This document shows, piece by piece, positions 9,337 to 19,600 of a stretch of 64,000 nt of DNA (positions are counted from its first letter, which is position 1; the number at the start of each line of letters is the position of its first letter). The stretch lies in contig NZ_CP150235.1 of assembly GCF_037974355.1 (NCBI RefSeq), positions 2,108,001 to 2,172,000 on the forward strand, in the 5' to 3' direction. The notes under the pieces are model-generated. The model was given only the letters and a program-made list of their open reading frames with translations. It ran no database searches and was not told the origin of the DNA. Origin of the DNA: Paenibacillus sp. FSL R5-0517. GTDB taxonomy: Bacteria; Bacillota; Bacilli; Paenibacillales; Paenibacillaceae. The position numbers and the translations under genes are program-made.

Positions 9337-9459
9337 TGTGGTGAAATAAATCAGAACATGATTAATGAAGTAGAAGGACTTGGGGACGTATATTCTAGAT
9401 ACCAAAAATCGAGGGTTTAAAGTCCTGACCGGGGAGTTGTCAAAAAAATGCAGTTTGAA

Positions 9460-9506
9460 AACAAGAGACCCCTCCGGCTGGATATTGTCCAACCGGGAGG
9501 GGTCTC
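9460..9506 (-). terminator. Terminator of the SLH esterase gene
   Basis: GAGACCCCTCCGG (9465-9477) pairs with CCGGGAGGGGTCTC (9493-9506) with one bulge. On the minus strand it lies 20 bp past the stop codon and is followed by TTGTTTTC. Confidence 0.75.
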
Positions 9507-9525
9507 CTTAATCCTGTATACGCTT

Positions 9526-12500
9526 TCACTTAGCCGGATATTCGACGAACCTTACAAAGATCGTGGCTACTTCGGCGCGGGAGGCGGTGGCTTTGGGAGC
9601 AAAAAAGTTGCCCGGTTTGCCTAATACAATGCCGTTGCCTTGTAGCGCTTGAACGGCCTCCAACGCCCAGGAGCTGATCTCACTCTGATCCGTGAAGGGT
9701 TTAGAGTAGCTTTCAGGTATCTCATAGCCCTTGTAGTTCATGTAGTTGTAAAGTATCACTAGCAGCTGCTCGCGCGTTAACGGCGAATTGGGGTCAAACA
9801 GGTCTGCGTTTGTACCGTTGACTATGCCTTTTTCGGCCGCCCACTCGGCTGCCGCGGTGTACCATTGTCCGTCCGTCACGTCATTAAAGCGGGAACTCGT
9901 GTAGCTGGAGAGGTTTACGTTCTCAAGATTGGCGAGTACCTGCACGAACATTGCACGCGTCATTGCGCTGCCCGGTGAGAACATTGTGGACGTCGTGCCG
10001 TTGAAAAGATCGTATGTGTAGGCGAAATTTATATCGTTGTAGAACCAGTCTCCCATGTTGGCATCCCTGAAAGGGTTGCCCGATATCACGAGGAAGCCCA
10101 GTGGGGTGGCATCATCGAACACCAGCTCCGTACCCTCACGGATGTTCAGCGACATGCCGTTGTTTAAACCGACTCTTGCTCCGTCCGGTCCTACCACAAC
10201 CGCTCCGCTGCTCCGTATCTTCGATCCACCGTGGAGATGCACCTGGTTGCCGTTTGACAGGTTCACATGCGCGTCTTTACCGCCTACTATGACTGTACCG
10301 TCGCTCGCGATCGTTGAGCCACCCGAAATGATCACTGTGCTGATGCCTCCAGGTAGTGTCACTTCGGCGCTTTTGTCTTTCGGAATGGTTACCTCACCGT
10401 TTGCGTCTATCGATGTGCCTTCGGGTACCTTAATCTTCGTCCCGCCTTTGGTCGTTATCTCGCCGCCGCCTGGCAGGGTGGTGTTGCCGTTTTTGTCTGT
10501 GATTGCGGGCTTATCCTTCGGTGTATTCACTGTGTAGGTCGACTTCGAGGTTCCGGTTCCAGGGTCTGTCCCGATGCCTGTATTGTCGGTGTTGCTTGAA
10601 TTATCAACGTTGCTTGTATTACCGGTGTTGCCCGTATTGCCGCCAGAATCAGGTACAGTGGGAGTCGTCGTCTTCATCGGTGTCGCCGTAGCACTGATCT
10701 CCGCGCCGTCTCCCTTCGCGTTCATCGCGATGATGGTGAAGTTGTAGCCTTGGCCGTTTGTCAGATTGTTGAAGGTATATTTGGTCTCCGCCGCTTCCAA
10801 TGCAACCGGTGTTACATTTCCATACCATACCTTGTAGCCCAATATCGCGCTGCCACCATCGTCAGCAGGAGCATTCCAGCTCAATGTGACCTGTCCGTCA
10901 CCCGCTGTCGCTTTGAAGCCACTCGGTGCATCAGGCACGGACGGTTTTCTCTGTGCGAACATCCAATCAAAGACATCTGTGTAATCGTTGTTCCAAGCCG
11001 GCAAGTTAGAGGACTGCGCCGTAGGTGCTATACTCCAAGTTCCCATAGTGATCTGGTTATAAAGCACCGCCGCTTCAACTTCATGCGCTATATAATCAGC
11101 CAGAACAGGTGTGTTGGCCGGATTCGGCCTCAGATTCGGCTGATCAAATTGATTGTAGGGCCACGTGAGAGCCTCATTACTCTCAAAGCGCGAAGCCCTC
11201 GCGTTGACCATTTTTGGCATATTGTTATTGATGAAGTTATTGAGGTTCGTCTGGTAACCACCAACATTATGAGCATTTAAAAACATCCAATAGGCCAGGT
11301 TGTTGTGAGCGTCATTGTCCTTAGCGTTCGGTGAACCGCTTACCGGGGCCATAGGTGCGGCGGCAGCGAAGAAGCCAGGGTAGCTGTTAACTAAGTTGTT
11401 CGTATACTGGCCGCCCCATGAGAAGCCTGCTGCGTAAATACGGTTAGGATCTACTTCACCGCTGGCAATCAGGGCGTCTATGACCTTCTTAACATTTTCT
11501 GTTGAGGGAACAGATACGCCATTATAGGAAAGATTCAGTACATGGCTGGCGTACTTATCGGGATTTTGCTCCATCTTTTTCATTAAAGCGACGGAGCCGT
11601 TGGCGGATTTCATGGCTGCTTTTTGGTCTGTCGCAGCGTTTGTGCCGCCGCGTGACATGCCGTGGGTATATACATAGAGCGGCAATCCTTTCATCACGTT
11701 ACCTCCGTCATCCTTGTGAAGGTAGAGCGAACGATTGACCGAATTGTCCGTGAATGTTGTAAATTTATCAAGGATTGGATTCACCACTTTTTCCTGTTCA
11801 AAAACCACATTGTGAAGCGAATTCCCTTCTGTCAGTACGATTTCGCCCTTTTGAACAAGGGTGTAGACCTGCCTAGTCGAGTTGCTGCTACCATCCAGCG
11901 TTGTACTCCCGCCGCTCTCTGAATAAAACTCAGACTCAACAACGATGTAACGACCGCTCGCCAGTCCGTCCTGATAATCTGGTGAATGGCTAATCGGCCC
12001 GACATAGCCGCGTACTTTTGGCTCGTCATTAGCGTATACCCTTGTGATTTTGCGTGGTCCTTCAAAGGTCACTGCTTCGCCGTTCAGGGTCGTGTTCCTA
12101 GCCGATAAGGCAAACAAGTCTGGATTAAGCGCGGAGCCTAATGCCGACTTCCCCTCGCCTAAATCAATGATAACAGCCGTTGTGTACTCGCCACTGGCGA
12201 AGTTGTCATTCCATACGATAAAAGGAAGTATCCCCGCGTCCGGATCGTTTCTGAAGGTCACATGAATGGCATGATCAGCCTCAATATTTGTAAAGGTATA
12301 AGTACTAGCAGGTAGAGTCACAGTCTCGCCATCTACCGTTACGGTATCCACAATTTTGCCGTAATCGGGGGTAAACGTAATTTCTTTGTTAGAGCCCCGA
12401 TCTACTCTCAGGACATCGCCGGGTGGGTTCGATGTGATTGAGCCGCCTGGTCCCGCAGTGGCGGTAATTGATAATCTGGTGTCTATTTCATTGGCTGGGA

Positions 12501-13152
12501 TGAGCTGCAGGCTGCCTGTAAATGAATCAGAGCTGGTGTAAGCTGCGTCTGGAACTCCAAAAGAGGAAACGACTTCATAGCGGTCACCGCCGTTTTCTGT
12601 CGAGTTATTAATATAGACCTCAAAGGTAAGCTGTCCCTCCTCAAAGGTCAAATTTCTTTTGGGTATTCTCATTTCCACGATGTATCCGGTTTCCGTGATC
12701 TGGGTCCATGCAGCTCTGCCTGGAGCGGCCTGCCCTGAAAACACACCCGTCGAGCTGACCCGCCATTGATTTGAGCCGCCGCTTCCGGTACCCACATAAA
12801 ACTCCAGGCTGTCATACCGGTGATCTGCGCCAGCTCCCTGATATAGATTACTGTCATTCACATCGATGCGGGCATACAGGTAGTCATGATCCCAAAGGAT
12901 TCTGGCTGTACCCATGGCATGGGGTCTGGGATCGGTGGGTACCGTGCTTTTGTTGATGTGATGCTCCATGGTTTGGCCCCAAAGTGGGTCGTTTGCCCCG
13001 AGTTCGGGAGTTCCAAAAATGGCGGTGGGTGTTTCATTCGCTTCTGCGTTCTCGATGTTGTCAGTGGCGGCAGCATAGCTGGTAGGCATTAGCGACGCTA
13101 CCATGACCAAGCAACAGAGGAATGCGAGCATTCTGCTAAATCGTTTTGGCAT
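9526..13152 (-). CDS. Secreted S-layer-anchored protein: CBM9-like, alpha/beta-hydrolase esterase, FN3, three SLH domains
   Basis: The 1208 residues start with a signal peptide (residues 1-28, ending SYAA). In order: a CBM9/DOMON-like carbohydrate-binding domain (about 40-220, with the LYARIDVNDSN strand), a bacterial repeat of the kind ITATAGPGGSI (about 225-300), an alpha/beta-hydrolase (about 330-735) with nucleophile Ser578 in GFSWGGQY, an FN3 domain (about 737-838), an Asn/Gly/Thr linker, a Gly-rich strand-repeat region (about 880-1015), and three SLH domains (about 1023-1208). The likely role is a cell-surface esterase acting on a polysaccharide or polyester; the true substrate is unknown. 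SD AAGGAGGA precedes the ATG. It is divergent from the GH43 giant, suggesting joint use in plant-polymer breakdown. Confidence 0.85.
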   Translation of the reverse strand: MPKRFSRMLAFLCCLVMVASLMPTSYAAATDNIENAEANETPTAIFGTPELGANDPLWGQTMEHHINKSTVPTDPRPHAMGTARILWDHDYLYARIDVNDSNLYQGAGADHRYDSLEFYVGTGSGGSNQWRVSSTGVFSGQAAPGRAAWTQITETGYIVEMRIPKRNLTFEEGQLTFEVYINNSTENGGDRYEVVSSFGVPDAAYTSSDSFTGSLQLIPANEIDTRLSITATAGPGGSITSNPPGDVLRVDRGSNKEITFTPDYGKIVDTVTVDGETVTLPASTYTFTNIEADHAIHVTFRNDPDAGILPFIVWNDNFASGEYTTAVIIDLGEGKSALGSALNPDLFALSARNTTLNGEAVTFEGPRKITRVYANDEPKVRGYVGPISHSPDYQDGLASGRYIVVESEFYSESGGSTTLDGSSNSTRQVYTLVQKGEIVLTEGNSLHNVVFEQEKVVNPILDKFTTFTDNSVNRSLYLHKDDGGNVMKGLPLYVYTHGMSRGGTNAATDQKAAMKSANGSVALMKKMEQNPDKYASHVLNLSYNGVSVPSTENVKKVIDALIASGEVDPNRIYAAGFSWGGQYTNNLVNSYPGFFAAAAPMAPVSGSPNAKDNDAHNNLAYWMFLNAHNVGGYQTNLNNFINNNMPKMVNARASRFESNEALTWPYNQFDQPNLRPNPANTPVLADYIAHEVEAAVLYNQITMGTWSIAPTAQSSNLPAWNNDYTDVFDWMFAQRKPSVPDAPSGFKATAGDGQVTLSWNAPADDGGSAILGYKVWYGNVTPVALEAAETKYTFNNLTNGQGYNFTIIAMNAKGDGAEISATATPMKTTTPTVPDSGGNTGNTGNTSNVDNSSNTDNTGIGTDPGTGTSKSTYTVNTPKDKPAITDKNGNTTLPGGGEITTKGGTKIKVPEGTSIDANGEVTIPKDKSAEVTLPGGISTVIISGGSTIASDGTVIVGGKDAHVNLSNGNQVHLHGGSKIRSSGAVVVGPDGARVGLNNGMSLNIREGTELVFDDATPLGFLVISGNPFRDANMGDWFYNDINFAYTYDLFNGTTSTMFSPGSAMTRAMFVQVLANLENVNLSSYTSSRFNDVTDGQWYTAAAEWAAEKGIVNGTNADLFDPNSPLTREQLLVILYNYMNYKGYEIPESYSKPFTDQSEISSWALEAVQALQGNGIVLGKPGNFFAPKATASRAEVATIFVRFVEYPAK

Positions 13153-13601
13153 AAATGAAAATCCTCCTTATTTTTTTGATCCGGTTCGCCCACGGCTTAC
13201 CGACATCTTATTCGGACACGTTGTCAATATGACAAGCGTCCAACTATATATATTAAGTCTATCAGGAGTTAAATCCTTTAATTTACAGATAAACCATACG
13301 TATACATCCAGAACGGCAGAGATGCCGTTTTATTGCTTTGATAATCTTGTACGCATCTGTACATGTAGATTGCTTCATATGAAAGGTGTCGCAGTTTGCA
13401 TTCATTTCAAATTGCAATAAAAAAATCCACCTTATGAACAAGAAACTACATTGAATTGGAAGGGTGGAAGACGTAATATGAGGAGAAATGTAAGCGCATT
13501 CATATCAGGGTGTTTTTTTAACTCCTTGAGCGAGGTGGTCTTCTTTTAAAGGTGAAATAAGGATTGTGTGCTTTTAAATATTAAACGAGGGGAAGAATGC
13601 T
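13153..13601. other. 449-bp divergent intergenic region
   Basis: No credible gene. It should hold the promoters of both giant SLH proteins. It contains a cre-type site at 13488-13503 and, on the minus strand, an imperfect hairpin plus T-run at 13419-13468, both listed separately. Confidence 0.7.
13488..13503 (+). promoter_or_regulatory. Catabolite response element (CcpA cre) candidate
   Basis: ATGTAAGCGCATTCAT matches every position of the published Bacillus cre consensus WTGNAANCGNWWNCAW. It lies 99 bp upstream of the GH43 protein start, in a position suited to carbon catabolite control of a polysaccharide-degrading gene. Confidence 0.65.
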
Positions 13602-16600
13602 ATGCGAAAGCGGATTTCAATCATAACGTTAGTTTTACTTTTGACCTTCAATAACTGTTTGAGTTTTGTTCTGCCATTTAACAATCAAGCTTCAGCGGAC
13701 CCCGTAACACCATCGATGTTGGCACATTATCCACTGCTTGAGGATGTACAGGATACATCCGGTAATGGCAAACATGGAACGGCTGTTGGCAACATTACGT
13801 ATGTCGATGGTCTTACTTTACCTGGAGGAACAGATAGTACTACGAACTACGTGCAGCTTCCTACTGGATTGTTTGATCATCAAGAAAATACAACGATTTC
13901 TGTATGGATCAAAAATAACACGGGGAGCGGGAACTACTCCGCATTATTCTACGGTACGCCAGCAGCTGAAAATAAATTACCAACGAACTATTGGCTGTTT
14001 AATCCATCGAACCCAAGTGGTGATTTCAAGTCCGTATTTACGGATCGCAATAATGTGGACCAGCCTTGGACAACTGAGATTGGAGTATCAGGCGCTTCTA
14101 CCTCACAATATCAAGGTCAATGGGTTCACTATACGACGGTCATCACAGAACGCTCTATTACAGGTTACATTAACGGTGTAAGTATAGGCACGGCCGCCAA
14201 AGAGAAAACAACAGCCAGCTTTGGTACGGATTTGCAAGCATACATCGGTCGCTCCAATTATTCAGGGGATGCTACTTTTGCGGGCAGCTTTCAAGATTTG
14301 AGAATTTACGGAGAGGCACTAAATAATGAAGATATCGCGGCAGTATATGAACAATCATTTAATGAAAAGCAAGTACAACAAGGAAAAATAGAGCTAACGT
14401 TAGGTGATATATCTGCCGTGACAGAATCTCTTGAACTTCCTTCTACCAATGAGTATGGCGCATGGATATCGTGGACTTCCAGTGATGAGAGTGCGGTTAG
14501 TACAACTGGGGAAGTGACCTTACGAGAAATGGAGCAACAAGTGACGTTAACTGCAACCATTTCTTTAGGTGGAAGCCAGGCAACGAAGGAGTTCGTGGTT
14601 ACCTTACTACCTAAAGGTGCTACTGTGGAGCAGATTGCCGTTAAGGAGGTTTCGCTTAATGAAGCTGCACTTCGTTTATCCATAGGGGACAGCGAGACAT
14701 TAGTGGCTACAATCTCACCTTCAAATGCAACCAATAAAAGAGTCGTCTGGACATCTAGTGACTCCAGTGTAGCGCTTGTCAATTCAACGGGTAATGTTAC
14801 AGCGGTTAGTGAGGGTAATGCCACAATTACGGTACAGACTGAAGATGGAGAGTTTACAGCTACATCAGCCGTTACCGTTAAGGGAAAATCACTCAAAGAT
14901 GATCTTATTCTTCATTACAACATGAAAATGACCGAAGAAGTAGACGGTCAACTTGTATTAAAGGATGTTGCCAACAAGGCAGTTACATTTGATGGAATAT
15001 TTAAAAATCCAAACAATGGACAGTTCATTTCAAATAGTGAAGTTGGCTTTATTTCTTTCAATGGTGGAAGCTCTACATCGAACAGTGGATATGTTGAGAT
15101 TCCCAAGGGCTCCAATCGACAGGATCTATTACAAGGTCTGAATGAGATTACCGTATCTTCCATCGTAAACTGGACGAATGACGGTACGAATCGCTGGATT
15201 TTCGGTTTGGGTACAGTGTTAACGCCAGAAACGAACAAATATTTTTTCGTAACCCCGCGTCACGGTAGTGGATCAGGCAATATGATTGCTACAGGTATCT
15301 CCAAAAATGGCTGGCCGAACGAAGCCTTAGTTACAGGTGGCGCAAACTCGAACCTGATCGGTGGACAGTGGAAGCATGTAACGGTGTCCTTCTCTGAAGC
15401 TAGCAACAAGATCACATTATTCGTTGATGGAGTTAAGGTTGCTTCAGGTAATACGAAGGGACTAAAGTTGTCAGACATTATTAATCCGGATGCTACGTTT
15501 TCTGGCTTTATCGGTAAGTCCATCTTCGCGAACGATCCATACCTTCAAGGTAGCGTGGCTGATTTCCAAGTATATGATCGTGCGTTGACAGAGCAGGAAA
15601 TGGGCGAGTTATATCAACAAGAAGCAGCAACTCACATCTCCAAAATACGTCAGCTTACTGTTGATGATGCAGCGAATCAACTTGACATCGGTCATTACTT
15701 AGACGGGGCAGATCAGAGTGCTGAGCAGATAACGAAAGACCTTACCTTACCGACGAGTGGTAAAAACGGCGTAAACATCACGTGGAGTTCCAGTCATCCT
15801 ACGGTCATTTCTAACAGTGGTACTGTACAACGTCCTGCTGTTGAAGCAGGTAATGTTCAAGCAGAGCTTACCGCTACTTTAACGTATCAAGGCGTATCTA
15901 GAGCGGCTGTATTCCCGGTTACGATCTTGAAGCAATTCGATGATCAGCAGAAGGTTGATCTGGACGCTGAACAATTAGAGATCTACAACGCGGACAATGT
16001 TAAAGGGAACTTACGTCTTGTCACTACAGGTGAACAAGGCTCCACCATTACATGGACATCCAGCAGGCCGGCGGTCGTTAAAGGAACGGCTGAAGCGGCT
16101 GGTAACGCTACACAATTAGGCTGGGTGAGCCGTCAAACTACGGATATACCCGTTACGCTAATCGCTACGATTACGAATGGTACAGCTTCGAAAGAGCTAA
16201 CGTTTAACGTTACGATTAGAAAAGCAGCTGCACCAGTACAGCCTGATGCGTACTTCTTTGCATACTTTACAGGTGAATATGAGGGCGGTGAAGAGATCTC
16301 CTTCGCTACAGCGGAAGATCCATTGTTCTGGAAAGCACTGAATAATGGAAAGTCGATCCTGCAATCGAATATGGGGGAAAAGGGACTTCGTGATCCATTC
16401 GTTATTCGGTCAGCAGAAGGCGATAAGTTCTATATGCTGGCAACCGATTTGAAAATGGGTGAAAGTACAAATTTTGATCAAGCTCAAATGACAGGCAGTC
16501 ATTACATGATGGTTTGGGAGTCAGAGGATCTCGTGAACTGGAGTGAGCAGCGAATGATCAAGGTGGCGCCTAAGACAGGAGGAAATACGTGGGCGCCAGA

Positions 16601-19600
16601 AGCGATCTATGATCCGGTAACTGGAGATTATATTGTATTCTGGGCATCATCGATGAAAAACACAGAGACATATGGTGATTATAACGGAAGACCTGAAGGT
16701 CAGTACAATGTGATGTACTACGCGACAACACGAGATTTCTACACCTTTTCTGAGCCCAAGGTCATGATTGATGAGTCACTTCCGACCATTGATACGACGT
16801 TTATTGAGCAGAATAATATGTTGTACCGATTCACCAAATCAGAAGTAAATACGAAAGTGTATGTGGAGAAGGCCCCAACGTTCTATTATGACAAAGACGG
16901 TATTGCAGCAAATGGCCTTCAATACGACGCAGTTCCGGGTACACGTGATAACAAACTTGGCTTGATCGGAAAAAATGGCAATAACGAAGGACAAACGATT
17001 TTTAAAGATATTCATAAAGACAAATGGTATCTGTTCCTTGATTCATGGCCATATCATGTACGATATACAACAGACTTGGACAGTAGCACGCAATATATAA
17101 ACAATGTGTTAAGTAGTGATCAATATGCACTTCCGCCAGGACCACGACACGGGACGGTAATTCCAATCTCACGTGCAGAGTATAATGCTTTGCAAGAGAA
17201 GTATGCATGGAAAGGTCCAGCGCCATCAACAGATCCGGTTGTACATTACTCATTCGATGCAGATACAGTGAATGGTACAACGTTGAATGACATTTCTGGT
17301 AATGGCTATCACGCAACACTCGTAGGTGGAGCAACGATTAATGAAGAGGATCGGATCGGTAAAAGTGGTGGTGCACTAGAGCTTAATGGATCAACAGGAT
17401 ATGTGAAGCTGCTAGATCACTTGATTCAATCCTTGAATCTGGAGAAGGCTACGTTCTCTACATGGGTTCAAATGGATAAAAATCAAGCCAATCAAAGAAT
17501 ATTTGATTTTGCTTCCGAAACAGGCAGACAGGTTAACCGCAACACCATGTACTTGAGTACACAAGGGGATACAGGTAGTCTGGAGTTCGCTGTCGTAACC
17601 CCTTTTACAGAGAAATTTAGCAATGACAGCACGAAACTAGGATCAGATTATAAATATGCAGTGAGAAATGCTGGACTTTTACCAACGAAGACTTGGCAGC
17701 ATGTTGCCATTACAATGGATGAATTTGATGCCGTATTGTACGTGAATGGTCAAGAGGTTAAACGCAGCTCGACATTTAACGTGGAGCCGAGAATGTTACT
17801 GGAAACAACGATGAATTATATTGGTAAATCGAGAAACAGCTCTCATAGTCTATTTGATGGTAAATTGGATGATTTCCGTATCTATAATCGTGCATTATCC
17901 GTTGAAGAGATTGCAACTTTGGCTAATGAAGACGTTACTCCTCCAGTAGAGCAGCCATCTGGGGCAGAACTCATTCTCCACTACGATATGAATGATATCG
18001 ATGGTGCGACAGTTGTTGACCAAACAGGAAACTTTAACGGAAAATGGATGAATCCGTCTAAAGCAGAATGGATTAGTACACAAGATGCGGGTGTACTAAG
18101 CTTTACTGGTGGCACAACTAACTCCTATGTAGAGCTGCCACAAGGAGTTCTCGATGGATTAACGGATATCACCGTTTCGTCCATTGTGAACTGGAGCGGT
18201 AAAAATGCTGCGGAGTGGTTATATGCATTAGGAAGACCAAACAGTAATACGCACTATACGTATTTCACACCACGTTATAACGCTAACGGTCTGGCTCGCT
18301 TAGGTATCGCGACAAATGCCTGGAATAATGAGTCTTCAACTTCGACCACGGGCTTAAAGAATAATGAATGGAAAGTCGTTACAACTGTTGTTTCAGGTAC
18401 AGATGGTACACTAACGCTTTATATTGATGGTGTTGCTGTTGCATCAGGATCAACGAATGGTATGACGTTAGAACAAATAAAAAATATCTCAGGCAGTAGT
18501 GGAACCATTGGGAAGTCATTTTATCCGGCTGATCCATACTTCGGCGGGTTGATTGCAGACTTCCAAATCTATGATGGTGCGATGACAGCAGCAGATATTG
18601 CATCACTGAAGGCTCGTGCAGATCAGAAGATTGCTTCGATGAAGGGCATGTTTGTATCGGCTGCGAAAGAGAAATTAACCATTCATGATCTTCTTGCCTC
18701 GAATACATCCAAAGATGCGATTATAAGCAATGTAACTTTGCCAACATCAGGTGCTTATGGCACAACAATAAGCTGGACTTCGGATAAGGGGAATGTCATC
18801 TCAACTACAGGTGCCGTAACCAGACCAGCTAACGCAACGGGTGATCAAGTTATAACGTTAACAGCAGTATTTTCAGATGGTACAGAGACAGCTCTCAAAA
18901 CCTTTACGTTGATGGTTAAGGCATTGCCAAGCGATGCCGCTTCTGTAGATGAAGCAAAAGCAGCGCTAGTCGTTCATAACATTGGTGATGTTAGAGGTCA
19001 TCTCTCATTACCGAAATCTGGACTATATGGAACAACCATTACTTGGGCTTCTGTTCAGCCCAATGTCATTTCAGTGACGGGTGAAGTACAACGTCCGGCG
19101 TACGGTAGTGGAGATATAGACGTGAAGCTTACAGCTACGATTACATTAAATGCAGCATCCGCTACAAAGGAATTTATGGCGAAGGTGAAGGAACGGCCTG
19201 CTGATGAAAAATATGCGGGATACTTCTTCGCATATTTCACTGGAGAAGGTAGCTCAACAGGCGAGCAAGTTCACTTTGCACTAAGTAACGGTAATGATCC
19301 ATTGAACTGGCGAGAATTGAATAATGGTAAACCTGTATTGACCTCTAGCTTAGGGGAGAAGGGAGTACGAGATCCATTCATTATTCGTTCACCTGAAGGT
19401 GACAAGTTCTATATGATCGCTACCGATCTGAAAATTAACGGCAATGGTGACTGGGGCAAAGCACAGACATGGGGCAGTCGTTCGATTATGGTGTGGGAAT
19501 CGAATGATCTGGTCAACTGGACAGATCAACGCATGGTAGAGGTTGCACCGGAAGAAGCAGGTAATACCTGGGCACCAGAAATCATGTACGACAAGACTAC

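Noticed and set aside
9515..9528. A cre-like core TGTATACGCTTTCA.
   Set aside because: It overlaps the 3' end of the SLH esterase gene next to its terminator, with no promoter to regulate; flanking positions miss the consensus.
13103..13420. A 105-codon plus-strand frame across the start of the SLH esterase gene.
   Set aside because: It overlaps the signal peptide and SD of a clear gene on the opposite strand and shows no family features.
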